DNA from: Microtetraspora glauca
Lineage (GTDB): Bacteria; Actinomycetota; Actinomycetes; Streptosporangiales; Streptosporangiaceae
Assembly (NCBI GenBank): GCA_001570385.1
Contig: BBYL01000007.1
Span: forward strand, 186,001 to 250,000
Length of the DNA: 64,000 bases
Direction: 5' to 3'
Shown here: positions 39,891 through 48,481 of the stretch, piece after piece
Numbering within the stretch: position 1 is the first letter of the stretch
Layout: each line of letters opens with the position of its first letter
Program-made: the position numbers and the translations under genes
The notes under the pieces: generated by a model
What the model was told of the DNA's origin: nothing
Database searches by the model: none
The model's input: the letters and a program-made list of their open reading frames with translations, nothing else

Positions 39891-41092
39891 GGAATCGGAG
39901 TCGTCCCGCGCTGACCTGCGTTGACGATGCTGGGACGGCCGGGACGGGCACCCCTCCCGAACGGGACCACGTCGCCCTCTGGAAGGGGTTCGAGGGTGGG
40001 GCAGTAGCGCGCCCAGGCATCGGCGAAATCGACGCGCTGGTAGCCCTTGGCTTGAGTTCCATCGGGGAAGCGGATGTTGCCCGACCGGATGTCGTATTCG
40101 CGCAGGATGACGCCGAGTTTCATCGCAGTAAGGCCGTTGGGTCCGTAGTCAGCCCAGGGCGCTTCGGGGTCGGCCTTGAGTCGTTCCAGCAGGGTTGCAG
40201 TGGGTAGGGCGGTCTCCGTGCCGAATGCGGTGCGGCAGTCGGCCAGCAGCCGAATGCGGTTGGAGGGCTGACCGTTGTCGTCGGCTTCGGCGGTGAGGGT
40301 CAGCACGGCGGCGCGGGCGCGCTCGGGCCAGTCGCCGCCAGCGTGGTCGGCCACCGCGACGAGGGGTTCCCAGGTGTCGGCGGCGCGGTCTTCGACGGGC
40401 ATGGGTGGTTCGGCCTTCTCCAAGGTGTCGAGGTCGGCGCGCAGCCATGCGGATAGATCTTGCGCGATCTGGCGCAGGCCGGGGCGGTCGCGGCGGTGGC
40501 GGTAGGGGGCGACGGTTTCGCCGGGGCCGCGGCGGCGCATGCGCACCACAACGGCACGGTCTTCGATGGTGTCGGGCATCGCGCCGATTCCGGCGAGCGC
40601 GGCCATAGCGAAGGTCGGGATGGACTCCACGCGGTTGCTGTTGGCGTCGTAGCGCTTGGCGGGCCGGTTGCGCTGGTGCCCGGCGTTGAGCAGGCCGCGA
40701 AGGTCCTCGTTGCCGTCTGCTTTGGGTCCAAAGATGGTGTCGGCCTCGTCCACGAGCAGCGTGGGCGGGTCGTCGGTGATGGATCGGTAGACGGCGGCCG
40801 GTGAGGAGTTGACGGTGATGAACGGGTTGTGGCAGGTGGCCTCGACCACGTCGAGCAGCCGGGACTTACCGCAGCGCTTCTCCGGGGCGCGGATGACCAG
40901 CCGGGGCGCGTGCGCCCACGCGGGTTGTGCGTGGGTGGCGGCGATCCACAACACCACGGCGTCGGCGGCCTCGGGGCTCGGCAGGATCACGTAGCGGATG
41001 AGCGCGGCCAGCAGGGCGTCCAGCAGGGCCGCGCCACGGTTGACGGACTGGTTCATGGTCAGGGCTCCCAGGTGTGAGGGCGGGTTGGTCAT
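39878..41092 (-). CDS. DUF3631 domain protein (replication-associated P-loop)
   Basis: The 404-residue protein has RLVIRAPEKRCGKSRLLDVV near residue 67 (Walker A) and PTLLVDEADTIFG near 110 (Walker B), then ESIPTFAMAALAGIGAMPDT. These are features of DUF3631 proteins encoded beside prim-pol genes in actinobacterial plasmids and AICEs. A helicase-like role in element replication is likely but unproven. The start overlaps the prim-pol stop. Confidence 0.85.
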   Translation of the reverse strand: MTNPPSHLGALTMNQSVNRGAALLDALLAALIRYVILPSPEAADAVVLWIAATHAQPAWAHAPRLVIRAPEKRCGKSRLLDVVEATCHNPFITVNSSPAAVYRSITDDPPTLLVDEADTIFGPKADGNEDLRGLLNAGHQRNRPAKRYDANSNRVESIPTFAMAALAGIGAMPDTIEDRAVVVRMRRRGPGETVAPYRHRRDRPGLRQIAQDLSAWLRADLDTLEKAEPPMPVEDRAADTWEPLVAVADHAGGDWPERARAAVLTLTAEADDNGQPSNRIRLLADCRTAFGTETALPTATLLERLKADPEAPWADYGPNGLTAMKLGVILREYDIRSGNIRFPDGTQAKGYQRVDFADAWARYCPTLEPLPEGDVVPFGRGARPGRPSIVNAGQRGTTPIPGTA

Positions 41093-42036
41093 GCGGCCAC
41101 GGTCCGGGGTCGGCGGGCGCCGTTTTTGAGTCCGGATGCGATGGTGAGGCGCGTTTCGGAGGCGCTCAGCCCGATGTCAACCCCTCCCTGTTCAAGCAGG
41201 TTTGTGACCTCGGCTTGGTCGAGCGCGCCACCTGCGACGAGTTGGCCCAGGGCGGTCGCGGCCAGGTAGAGGGTGCGGTTGCGCTGGCCGACCGGCGCGG
41301 CTGCGAGCCGTTCCAGTTCGCCGGTGATCGCGGCACGCAGGAACGCGCCGCGCCGGTCGTCGGGCAGGGCCAGGCGGACGGGCTTGGCCACGGTCCGGGG
41401 TGGGGCAACTAGCTGCTTGGACAGCCAGGGGGGCAGCGGGGCCGGGGGTGCGTTGTATATGACCTCGTAGGTGCCGGTGCCGTCCGGTAGGTCCACGAAG
41501 CTGCCGGGGCCGACCACGTAGCCGCCGGACGCGCGGGTGTCGATGAGCCAGCCCAGCCCGTTGCCCTTGTCGCCCTCGGTGTTGCGCAGCTTCATGCCGT
41601 CGGGGGCGGCGTAGTAGAGATGCTGGCCACCCCGGCGAGTGCGGACGTGGAAGGTCTCCAGGGTGGGGAAGGGGTGTCCTGTGCGCTCGCAGAGTACGGC
41701 CAGCACGTCGGCGCCGTCGTTCACCCCCGGCAGGTCCCAAGGGGGCGGGGGGCGAAGCCCCTCCTTCTTGGGGGTGTCCAGGTCGAGCACCACGAGCCGG
41801 GAGGGGCCGCATGCGATCCCGATGTTGAACGGGGCGTGCGTCCATGTCCGGCGGATGATGTTGGGGTCGGTGGTGGCGTGGCGCTCCCACTCGGTGAACC
41901 CGCGTAGCGGTCGCTTGTCGCCGGGGGTGAGCGGGAAGACGTGCCAGCCACGAGCGGCGGCGGCCAGCGCGTAGCGGGTGAGATCGGCAGAGCGCATCCT
42001 GTCGTCCTTGGGGCGTCGCAGGTTTGGGGTGCTCAC
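41089..42036 (-). CDS. Bifunctional DNA primase/polymerase (prim-pol)
   Basis: GTG 42036 overlaps the preceding TGA; a reading to 42048 is also open. The 315-residue protein begins YALAAAARGWHVFPLTPGDK followed by RPL, then NIGIACGPSRLVVLDLDTPK and THVRTRRGGQHLYY-like HVRTRRGGQHLYYAAPDG. The DLD and histidine motifs are catalytic in archaeo-eukaryotic primase-like prim-pol. It should start or perform element replication. Confidence 0.92.
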   Translation of the reverse strand: MSTPNLRRPKDDRMRSADLTRYALAAAARGWHVFPLTPGDKRPLRGFTEWERHATTDPNIIRRTWTHAPFNIGIACGPSRLVVLDLDTPKKEGLRPPPPWDLPGVNDGADVLAVLCERTGHPFPTLETFHVRTRRGGQHLYYAAPDGMKLRNTEGDKGNGLGWLIDTRASGGYVVGPGSFVDLPDGTGTYEVIYNAPPAPLPPWLSKQLVAPPRTVAKPVRLALPDDRRGAFLRAAITGELERLAAAPVGQRNRTLYLAATALGQLVAGGALDQAEVTNLLEQGGVDIGLSASETRLTIASGLKNGARRPRTVAA

Positions 42037-42866
42037 GTGAAGCACCATCCGGAGTCACAGGCGCCGTCGCCGAAGTCGAGGGGTAAGACGTCGTCGGTGG
42101 GCACGACGTCGGCCAGTGGTGCGGCGTGCCGGGTGAGCCAGACGGGGTCTTTGCCGAGTTCGGTTCGTCGGGCGTTGAGGGTGGCTTCCAGGGCGCATGC
42201 GCGCTGGAAGAGGTCGGGTTCGTCGCGGCGCATGTCGGCCCACGTGGTGATGCGGTGGAAGGGGCAGAACCAGCAGGAGGACTTGGGCGGTACGGGCAGG
42301 CCAGCGGAGCGGATGATGCGCGGGCAATCGGCGCGCCTGATGCCCAGGTCCAGCAGGGGGTAGATGATGCGCTCGTGCGGCTCGCAGCGGCGGTTGTTGG
42401 CGCGTTCGATCTCGTCCACGCTGATGCCGATGCCGACGGTTGCCGGGTTGTCGGCAGTGGCTCCGTGGGCTTTGAGCCAGCGGCCGATGACGCGAATCTT
42501 GAAGTCGGCGGTGCAGGAGCGGGTACCGGGGGCACCATTGCTCATCCGGACCGGGATGGGCAGGGAGCGGGACCCTTCCTTGGTCAGGCGGCCGTAGAGG
42601 GTCTCCGTGGTGCCGTCGCGGCGGATGCGGGCCAGCGTGTGCAGCTCGATGCCGTGCGCGGCGGCGAACGGGGCCGCGTGTTCGGCGACGTAGCGCAGGG
42701 TGGCGGGGTGCTCGGAGTCGTCGCCGACGTTGGCGAACAGGAAGGTTCGGAAGGGCAGCTCACCGCGGGCGGCGAGCACGAGCGCGGTGGTGGACTGCCA
42801 GCCCCCGCCGTAGCTGAACACCTCCAGGGCGTTGCTGGCGGGGGCGGGGGCAAGGGCGGTGGTCAT
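42033..42866 (-). CDS. PAPS reductase-like PP-loop protein
   Basis: The 277-residue protein has the PP-loop VFSYGGGWQSTTALVLA near residue 17, FANVGDDSEHPATLRYV, and GIGISVDEIERANNRRCEPH. Its C-terminal cysteine site, PKSSCWFCPFH, is complete, unlike that of the cousin at 22331-23005. Such adenine nucleotide alpha-hydrolase family proteins recur in phages and AICEs; a role in base or tRNA thiolation or DNA modification is possible, not shown. It lies between prim-pol and a zinc microprotein. Confidence 0.83.
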   Translation of the reverse strand: MTTALAPAPASNALEVFSYGGGWQSTTALVLAARGELPFRTFLFANVGDDSEHPATLRYVAEHAAPFAAAHGIELHTLARIRRDGTTETLYGRLTKEGSRSLPIPVRMSNGAPGTRSCTADFKIRVIGRWLKAHGATADNPATVGIGISVDEIERANNRRCEPHERIIYPLLDLGIRRADCPRIIRSAGLPVPPKSSCWFCPFHRITTWADMRRDEPDLFQRACALEATLNARRTELGKDPVWLTRHAAPLADVVPTDDVLPLDFGDGACDSGWCFT

Positions 42867-42893
42867 GAGTGCTGTTCTCCCTGTCCTGTCGGG

Positions 42894-43064
42894 TTAGCGG
42901 CCCTTGCGGCGGGCGCGAGCGGCGCAGAGCTGGCACACGAACACGCTGCGGTCGGTGGGGTGGGTCACCAGGTGGTTGTGGTGGAAGTAGGTGCCGCAGC
43001 CCGCGCCGGGGGTGATCGAGCCGTCGCGGGTGGTGCCGCAGGCAGAGTGGTTGGCGGTGGCCAT
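42894..43064 (-). CDS. Cysteine-rich microprotein (56 aa)
   Basis: ATG 43064 follows AGGAG. The product has ACGTTRDGS, AGCGTYFHHNHLV and FVCQLCAARARR, so four cysteines and several histidines could bind zinc. It ends with a basic RRKGR. It is too short for routine gene finding, but its ribosome binding site and position in a row of similar genes support it. Confidence 0.6.
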   Translation of the reverse strand: MATANHSACGTTRDGSITPGAGCGTYFHHNHLVTHPTDRSVFVCQLCAARARRKGR

Positions 43065-43088
43065 GGTCGGTTCTCCTGGTTCGAGGGG

Positions 43089-43394
43089 TCAGCGGGTGCC
43101 GTCGCGGTAGAGGCGGCGGAGGTAGTTGAAGAGGCGGCGGCCCCAGCGCAGGCGTAGGCCGGTGGCGTCGCAGTGGCGGCACCACGTCCGCGTGTGTCCG
43201 TTGGGCTTGAGCGTCTTGCCCTTGCCCTTGCAGCGGGGGCAGCGCCCGAACGGGGCGGCGGCGCACGCGGCGGCGTAGCCGAGCGCCCACAGCAGGGCGG
43301 CGAGGAACAGAGCGGCGATGATCAACGGCAGGGGCGGAAGGGTCGCGATGTTGGTCGCGGGCGGGGTGGTCGCGGTCGCGGCCAGGTGGGTCAT
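43089..43394 (-). CDS. Membrane-anchored DnaJ-type zinc-finger small protein
   Basis: The 101-residue protein has one membrane helix (PLIIAALFLAALLWALGYAA) followed by CPRCKGKGKTL and WCRHCDATGL, the paired CxxC-x-G-x-G pattern of a DnaJ-like zinc finger. It is located just past the candidate clt repeats. It may help transfer at the membrane; this is inference. Confidence 0.65.
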   Translation of the reverse strand: MTHLAATATTPPATNIATLPPLPLIIAALFLAALLWALGYAAACAAAPFGRCPRCKGKGKTLKPNGHTRTWCRHCDATGLRLRWGRRLFNYLRRLYRDGTR

Positions 43395-43484
43395 GGCAGG
43401 GCTCCAGAGACGGTTTTTGGGCGTGGAAAGCTGAGCCCGCTACCCGCGACCTGCGGATATTTGGGCTGATCAGGGGCTATATGG

Positions 43485-43537
43485 CCGGTCGCGGGGCGGG
43501 TCGCGCAGCCGCGACCGGTCGCGGGTGGAGCGCGACC
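43485..43537. repeat. Cluster of GGTCGCG motifs in both orientations
   Basis: Five copies of GGTCGCG or its complement lie within 53 bp (starts 43487, 43499, 43510, 43517, 43531). CCGGTCGCGG (43485-43494) and CCGCGACCGG (43509-43518) form a perfect 10-bp inverted repeat. The cluster is 43 bp downstream of the translocase gene, where AICE and plasmid clt loci are found. Confidence 0.65.
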
Positions 43538-43579
43538 CGGCGAACCCCTCGGACAGGGTCCGCCGGGCGCGCGTCGGCC

Positions 43580-45778
43580 CTATCCGGTGGTGGCCTCCCG
43601 GCGGGCGATGGCGGCGGTGACGGCGGCCTTCTTGGCACCCTTGAGCGCCTTGCCGTCCCGCTTGATGTCCACGCTCGGCACCCCAAGCGCGCGGAGCTGA
43701 GCGGAGATCGCATCGGCGGTCACGTCCGCGTAGTGCTCGGGGATGCGCTCGGACAGCCGGGCAGCGATCAGCGCCCAGGGAAGGCCGGTCTCGGAGCCCT
43801 GGAAGACGCTCAGTGCGTCGGCCAGTACATCGCGCACCTCACGGATCGCGGCCTGCCCGGCGGCGTAGCCGGACAGAGTGCCGGCACGCTCGCGGAGCTT
43901 GCGCGCGGCCTGAAGGATCTTCTCGGCGTCTTCGGCGTCGGCCAGGTGGAACCGCACGGTCGGAGTGTCGTCCCCCGCTCCGCGCAGCAGGCCAACACCC
44001 TTGTAGGAGGGCAGCAGCGCGGAGGAGTCGAACCCCTCGGAGTACGCACCGGAGCCGAGAACCAGGTCAGAGACCTGCCACGAGCCGGTACGCAGCGCGA
44101 TGCGGACCTGGTGGTTGTCGCGGAAGCTGGTGAAGGCGGTAGCAGTGTCGCCGGTGCCGACCCCGCCGGGCTTCTGCGTGGCGTCCAGCACGATGACCCC
44201 GGCGGCGGGAGCGACCTTGACCAGGTACACCAGCAGGCCAGCGATCTCCTTGTTCAGCTCCTTGTCGCCGGTGTCGAAGTACTCCTGACACTCGTCGATC
44301 ACGACCAGGCGGACCGGCATGCCGTACTTCGGGTCACGGGCGATCTCGCGGGTCAGCTTGCCCTCGGGGCAGATGTCCACCGGCAGCTCAGAGAGCTTCT
44401 GGTACCGCGCCTGAACGTCGGCCTTCAGGTCCCGGAGCGTCTGCACGAAGATCTCCAGCGGGTCACCGTCGCGGGACGGGGTGAACCCGAACGAGCAGGA
44501 GTGCGCCACGAGCGCGAACTTGCGCCAGTCCGGGGAGCCCTTGCCGTCGAACACATCCAGCCGCACGTACGGGTCGAGAGCGGCGTACAGCGCGAGCAGG
44601 CGGGCGGTGAAGCTCTTGCCCTGCCTCGGCTGAGCGCCGACCAGGATGGACGTCCACAGCATCAGCAGCGTGACGGCGCGGCCACGCTCGTCCACCCCCA
44701 GCGGTGCGGGCTTCCAGATGTCAGTTTCCTTGCAGGCCAGCAGCGGCGTACGGCCCGCGGGCGTGGCGAGGGGGTCGGCGTCGGCCACCCACAGCCAGTG
44801 CGACCGGTGCGACTGCGGGTCCCGCGACAGCGTGACCTGCGCGAGCGCCACATCCAGCCCGGATGCGATCTTCTCGCGGGCGTTGACAGCGTCGGCGAAC
44901 GTCTTGCCGTACGGCAGGTTGATCAGCACCTTGGAGCCGTCGCCCTCGCGCGCCATGGCGGTGCCGAACTCGATCTGCTGGTTCGGCTTGTCGGGGTGCC
45001 CGAGTCCGGCGGCGTAGTAGGCGCGAAGCACGATGTCGCTGTTCAGTTTGCGGTACCGGCGCGTCACTACGGCGGTGGGGATGATCTGGCGACCCGCTGG
45101 GCGGCCGTGGCGGGCCAGGACCGGCACCATCCCGGCGGCAATCCCGATCTGCCACAGCACGGGCAGCCCGAGCGTCAGGATGACGGCGACGCACAGGGCG
45201 ATGGCCTGCCCGAGCAGGACCAGGCCGCGCCAGCGGCGGGTGGACTTGCCCTCGCGGTGCAGCTTGAGCCACATCGCCGGGTCGTTGTCGGATGCGGCCT
45301 GCTGAAGCAGCGTGTACTGCTCGTTGACCCACCACCACCGCATCTGACGGCCTGCCAGGCGGAACGCGCCGACCACAGCCCAGGCGGCGGCCTGAAGGGC
45401 GTACCACGGGGAGCGGACCGCGTGGAAGGCGGCCACGTGTCCCCAGCGGCCCGCCGTGTTGGCGAGCGTCGCGCCCAGGTTGGCGCGGTGCAGGTCGGTC
45501 GGGATGATCGGACGCCGTCCCTCTACCGGGGTAGCCGCCGGGCCGATGCCCTCGGGCAGGTCTACGAGGGTCGGGGCCGTGTCGGCGGGCGGGACCTCGT
45601 CCAGCTCGATCTCATAGGAGGTGTCGCGGGCGGCGGTCCGGCGGCCGACCGTGCGGTCACGGTCGGCGAACTCCTCGTCCTCGTCCAGCAGGACGACGGT
45701 GGGACGCATCGCGGGCGGGTTGCCGTTGACACGGTCCGGGCGGTCGATGGTGTTGGTGGGGTCGTGGGGCTGAGTCAT
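43580..45778 (-). CDS. FtsK/SpoIIIE-type DNA translocase (TraB/TraSA-like)
   Basis: The 732-residue protein has an acidic N-terminus, hydrophobic segments at about 130-155 and 190-225, and an FtsK ATPase domain. Walker A is ILVGAQPRQGKSFTARLLAL near residue 384, and Walker B is LVVIDECQEYF near 494. The C-terminal 90 residues look like a winged helix (LPWALIAARLSERIPEHYAD). Proteins of this type pump double-stranded DNA between mycelia and read clt repeats through that winged helix. The ATG overlaps the preceding small ORF. Confidence 0.92.
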   Translation of the reverse strand: MTQPHDPTNTIDRPDRVNGNPPAMRPTVVLLDEDEEFADRDRTVGRRTAARDTSYEIELDEVPPADTAPTLVDLPEGIGPAATPVEGRRPIIPTDLHRANLGATLANTAGRWGHVAAFHAVRSPWYALQAAAWAVVGAFRLAGRQMRWWWVNEQYTLLQQAASDNDPAMWLKLHREGKSTRRWRGLVLLGQAIALCVAVILTLGLPVLWQIGIAAGMVPVLARHGRPAGRQIIPTAVVTRRYRKLNSDIVLRAYYAAGLGHPDKPNQQIEFGTAMAREGDGSKVLINLPYGKTFADAVNAREKIASGLDVALAQVTLSRDPQSHRSHWLWVADADPLATPAGRTPLLACKETDIWKPAPLGVDERGRAVTLLMLWTSILVGAQPRQGKSFTARLLALYAALDPYVRLDVFDGKGSPDWRKFALVAHSCSFGFTPSRDGDPLEIFVQTLRDLKADVQARYQKLSELPVDICPEGKLTREIARDPKYGMPVRLVVIDECQEYFDTGDKELNKEIAGLLVYLVKVAPAAGVIVLDATQKPGGVGTGDTATAFTSFRDNHQVRIALRTGSWQVSDLVLGSGAYSEGFDSSALLPSYKGVGLLRGAGDDTPTVRFHLADAEDAEKILQAARKLRERAGTLSGYAAGQAAIREVRDVLADALSVFQGSETGLPWALIAARLSERIPEHYADVTADAISAQLRALGVPSVDIKRDGKALKGAKKAAVTAAIARREATTG

Positions 45779-45975
45779 GATGTGTGCACCTCGTGTGCGT
45801 TGACGTGGGCGGGGTGGCAGGGCGCGGCCGGAGTCTTGGCGGATGAGGCCGCGCCCTGTGTGTTGGTCGGGGACGATGCGCGGTCGGTCCGCACCCCGTC
45901 CGTGCGGGCGGTGGTGTCCGGCTTCCCGGACGGACTGCGCGGTCCGTCCGGGAAGCGGGCGGCGGTCGGGTTCAC
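45775..45975 (-). CDS. Small coupled ORF before the translocase
   Basis: A 66-residue ORF starts at GTG 45975, overlapping the TGA of the gene before, and ends in the TGA that overlaps the translocase ATG. The product is Pro/Ser/Thr-rich with one cysteine and no clear domain. The overlaps at both ends support translation, while composition is weak evidence. Confidence 0.4.
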   Translation of the reverse strand: MNPTAARFPDGPRSPSGKPDTTARTDGVRTDRASSPTNTQGAASSAKTPAAPCHPAHVNAHEVHTS

Positions 45976-46145
45976 CGGTCGGCCTGGCGGGCGGTGGCGT
46001 GGTGTCCGCAGCAGGTCCGGCGGTGCTCCGACATCCGGTCGTGGATCTGCGCGCGGACGCGCGGTCCGGTGATGACCATGCGGACGAAGATGGACACCGG
46101 AACGGCCAGGCAGATCAGCGCGGCGATCGTGGCGAAGGTGAACAT
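45972..46145 (-). CDS. Small membrane protein (57 aa)
   Basis: ATG 46145 gives a 57-residue product with one membrane helix (FATIAALICLAVPVSIFVRM) and a basic cytosolic tail containing CCGHH. Such tiny membrane proteins are common in AICE spread operons. It starts 17 bases after the DUF2637 gene stop. Confidence 0.6.
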   Translation of the reverse strand: MFTFATIAALICLAVPVSIFVRMVITGPRVRAQIHDRMSEHRRTCCGHHATARQADR

Positions 46146-46162
46146 GGCGGTCGGACCTTTCC

Positions 46163-47233
46163 TCAGGCGGCGTCGGCGTTGACGGGGGCGGGGGTGGAGT
46201 CGGGGACGGTCGAGGGGTCGGCGGGGGCTTCGGTCCGCAGCCGGGCCAGCAGCGCCCCGGCGCGGTCGGTCGAGATGGACGCTCCGGTCTGGCGGATCGC
46301 GTCGCGGAGCCGGTCACGGGTGAGCGGTTCGCCCTTGGTCCCCAGGTCGGCGGCGATCTGCCAGCCGAGCGGCATCAGGTCGTCCACGTCCACCGGCGCA
46401 CGGCGGGAACGGGCGGCGGTGCGCTTGCTCGCCGGGCCGGTCTTCCTCGCGGTCGGCCTGCGGGGCGGGGCGGGCAGTGCGGGCCGTTCGGCGGCCGGTA
46501 CGGCAGGCGCAGCCGCCGGGCCGGGGTCGAGCCGTACGGCCTCAGCGTGGATCGGGGAACCTGCGGGGGTGAGTTCTCCGAGCTTGTAGAGGGCGCGTTC
46601 GCGGCGGGTGGCCTTCCACCGCCACATGCGGCCGTAGCGGTCCTGCAGCTCGGTGCGGGCCATGATGCGGTCCCGCTCCCGTCCGAGCGCGGCCGGGTAA
46701 GAGCGGATCTCCCACAGCACCATGCGCCGCCACAGAGCGAAGGTCGGCACGGGAGCGAGCAGCCAGCGGGAGAGGCGGATGGAGTCCATCCGGGTCCGGC
46801 TGGCCAGCTTGGCGCGCTTGCGCAGGGCGTGCGCGCCGATCTCGACGGCGGCGACCCACAGCAGAGGCAGCACCGCGTGCGCGACCATGCCGAACGGGGT
46901 GGTCTGTTCGGCCACGTTCAGGTAGACGGTGGCACCGGTCAGCGTCCAGGGGATGAACCTCAGCCAGCGCACCCGCATGTCCATCCGGGCAAGGACGATG
47001 TCCAGCGCGGAGAACACGCCGATGCCCAGGTCAACCCCGAGCGGCAGCAGGAAGGCCAGGGGGCCGAACGCGGGCTTGGCGGCGGCGGCGACGGTGGCGA
47101 AGCTGATGACGAACCCGATCAGCCCCAGCGCGCCGACAGCGGCGGCCGTGACGAAAACGGCTTTGCGCTCGCCCTCGCTCAGCTCACGTGGGCGCGTGCC
47201 GGCATCGGTGGCGGTGGTGTCGGTGATGGTCAC
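46163..47233 (-). CDS. DUF2637 membrane protein (SpdB-like spread protein)
   Basis: GTG 47233 follows AAAGGAGG. The 356-residue protein has four membrane helices between about 28 and 140, including FVTAAAVGALGLIGFVISFA, GPLAFLLPLGVDLGIGVFSA and HAVLPLLWVAAVEIGAHALR, which fit DUF2637/SpdB. A basic region follows, and then a C-terminal helical domain (MPLGWQIAADLGTKGEPLTR) likely to be a DNA-binding winged helix. SpdB proteins assist intramycelial plasmid spread. Confidence 0.85.
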   Translation of the reverse strand: MTITDTTATDAGTRPRELSEGERKAVFVTAAAVGALGLIGFVISFATVAAAAKPAFGPLAFLLPLGVDLGIGVFSALDIVLARMDMRVRWLRFIPWTLTGATVYLNVAEQTTPFGMVAHAVLPLLWVAAVEIGAHALRKRAKLASRTRMDSIRLSRWLLAPVPTFALWRRMVLWEIRSYPAALGRERDRIMARTELQDRYGRMWRWKATRRERALYKLGELTPAGSPIHAEAVRLDPGPAAAPAVPAAERPALPAPPRRPTARKTGPASKRTAARSRRAPVDVDDLMPLGWQIAADLGTKGEPLTRDRLRDAIRQTGASISTDRAGALLARLRTEAPADPSTVPDSTPAPVNADAA

Positions 47234-47245
47234 GGATTCCTCCTT

Positions 47246-47545
47246 TCAGTCCTCGTAGATCCAGGCGGGCACCAGGCCGGAGCCGCCGCAGGACGGGCAG
47301 CCGTCCCCGTCGCACCACCAGCAGGTGACCGGGTCGTCGCCGGGGATCGGGGCGTTGGGGTGGCCGGGGCCGGGCTCGTGAGCGGGGCGGTAGGTCATGG
47401 GGGTGACCTCCAGGTAGAGGCGGATGTGGGTGGCTGAACCCCGGCACGGGCGCGGCCCGGAGAACGCGGTGACGGTGAAGGTGTCCCGGATGATCTGGGT
47501 CGCCTCGGTCACCTGCTCGGGCTCGCCGATAAGGCGGATCTTCAT
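47246..47545 (-). CDS. Small protein with CxxC zinc motif
   Basis: ATG 47545 after GGGAG gives 99 residues. The first half (IRLIGEPEQVTEATQIIRDT) is an alpha/beta pattern, while the second has CWWCDGDGCPSCGGSGLV, a compact zinc knuckle. Its start overlaps the RRQRL-type gene's stop. Function is unknown. Confidence 0.65.
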   Translation of the reverse strand: MKIRLIGEPEQVTEATQIIRDTFTVTAFSGPRPCRGSATHIRLYLEVTPMTYRPAHEPGPGHPNAPIPGDDPVTCWWCDGDGCPSCGGSGLVPAWIYED

Positions 47546-47934
47546 GCGGCACGCTCCCGTCCGGTCTCCCCGGCGCAGTCCAGGCACGTGCCCAGGTGGC
47601 GCGGGAGGACGTAACCGGCGTCACGGCCGCACTCGGGGCAGGTCCGGCGGGCGGCGTTGGCCTTGGCCAGCGCGTCGAGCTGGGCGGGGGTGGCGGTGCG
47701 CTTCGGCAGGGCGAACCGCACGTCGTAGAGGTAGGCGGCGCGGACGCCGCGGGCACCGTAGCGGCGGGAGCGCCAGAGCACCTGTGCCTGTACGCCCTGC
47801 CCACCGGGCCGGAGCCCGGCGGCGGTGAGCTGGCGAAGGGTCATCAGGTGCGGCGGGGCCATCCGCCACGGCCAGGTCGGGATGCCGTACCGGGACCCGG
47901 TCGGGTCCCAGAACACGGCGCGGATGCGGCTCAT
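47542..47934 (-). CDS. RRQRL-type zinc-binding protein
   Basis: The 130-residue protein has the AICE-typical order: GIPTWPWRMAPPHLMTLRQL, then AAGLRPGGQGVQAQVLWRSR, and a zinc site CPECGRDAGYVLPRHLGTCL followed by DC. The MTLRQL segment stands for the family's RRQRL motif. The role is unknown, but the family is a marker of AICEs. Confidence 0.8.
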   Translation of the reverse strand: MSRIRAVFWDPTGSRYGIPTWPWRMAPPHLMTLRQLTAAGLRPGGQGVQAQVLWRSRRYGARGVRAAYLYDVRFALPKRTATPAQLDALAKANAARRTCPECGRDAGYVLPRHLGTCLDCAGETGRERAA

Positions 47935-48104
47935 CAGATGGCCCGGCAGGAAGCGGCGTGGTCGTTGGCGGCCCATCCCTCGCCCCAGTCCCGCTCGCCG
48001 CAGCCCTCGCACGTCCACCGGCCGTAGCCGTCAGCTCCCCTTCTCCAGTTCACGACGTTGCCTCCGGCGGTGCGGTACTTGCGGCTGTTGGCGTTGTTGG
48101 TCAT
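47934..48104 (-). CDS. Zinc-ribbon microprotein, paralogue of 49028-49225
   Basis: A 56-residue product reads YRTAGGNVVNWRRGADGYGR then CEGCGERDWGEGW and AANDHAASCRAI. The CxxC plus HAASC pattern suggests a zinc site (C-C-H-C). The same scaffold (FRTIGGNTVTW, CQGCGDRG, QHAAACRAE) is encoded at 49028-49225 on the same strand. Its stop overlaps the start of the RRQRL-type gene. Confidence 0.65.
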   Translation of the reverse strand: MTNNANSRKYRTAGGNVVNWRRGADGYGRWTCEGCGERDWGEGWAANDHAASCRAI

Positions 48105-48132
48105 TGCTGATCGGTCCCTTCGGGATTGGGGG

Positions 48133-48288
48133 TTAGCGGGTGGGGAGAGTGCCCTTGCCCTTGCAGGTGTGGCAGGTCCGGCCGATGGTGCGGTTGCCCT
48201 TGCCCAAGACCCAGGTGGTGACGACGACGCGGCGGTCGCCGAGGCAGGTGGGGCAGGTCAGGGGCGGGTTCTTCTTGCGGAAGTTCAT
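48133..48288 (-). CDS. DnaJ-type zinc-finger microprotein (51 aa)
   Basis: ATG 48288 gives a 51-residue protein with CPTCLGDRRVVV and CHTCKGKGTL, a paired CxxC-x-G motif like half a DnaJ zinc finger. It is basic and has no membrane segment. It lies in the row of Cys-rich genes. Confidence 0.6.
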   Translation of the reverse strand: MNFRKKNPPLTCPTCLGDRRVVVTTWVLGKGNRTIGRTCHTCKGKGTLPTR

Positions 48289-48312
48289 TGGTGATTCCTT
48301 GGGGTCGGAAGG

Positions 48313-48480
48313 TCAGATTCCGGTCTGGGACCGGACGAGGGTGCGGCAGGTGCGGCACCTGGCGGCGTGGCCGGAGCCGTGGATGTGGCAGATCTCGACC
48401 TGACGGCCGGAGGTCCGGCAGCGGGGGCAACGGGTCGCGCATGCGTGGTCGCGGTCGCACTCGGTGCACTGGAAGCGCAT
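48313..48480 (-). CDS. Cysteine-rich microprotein (55 aa)
   Basis: The 55-residue product has nine cysteines in CTECDRDHACATRCPRCRTS, ICHIHGSGHAARC and RTCRT patterns, enough for two zinc sites. ATG 48480 begins two bases after the WhiB stop, so coupling is likely. No family is recognised. Confidence 0.6.
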   Translation of the reverse strand: MRFQCTECDRDHACATRCPRCRTSGRQVEICHIHGSGHAARCRTCRTLVRSQTGI

Positions 48481-48481
48481 G

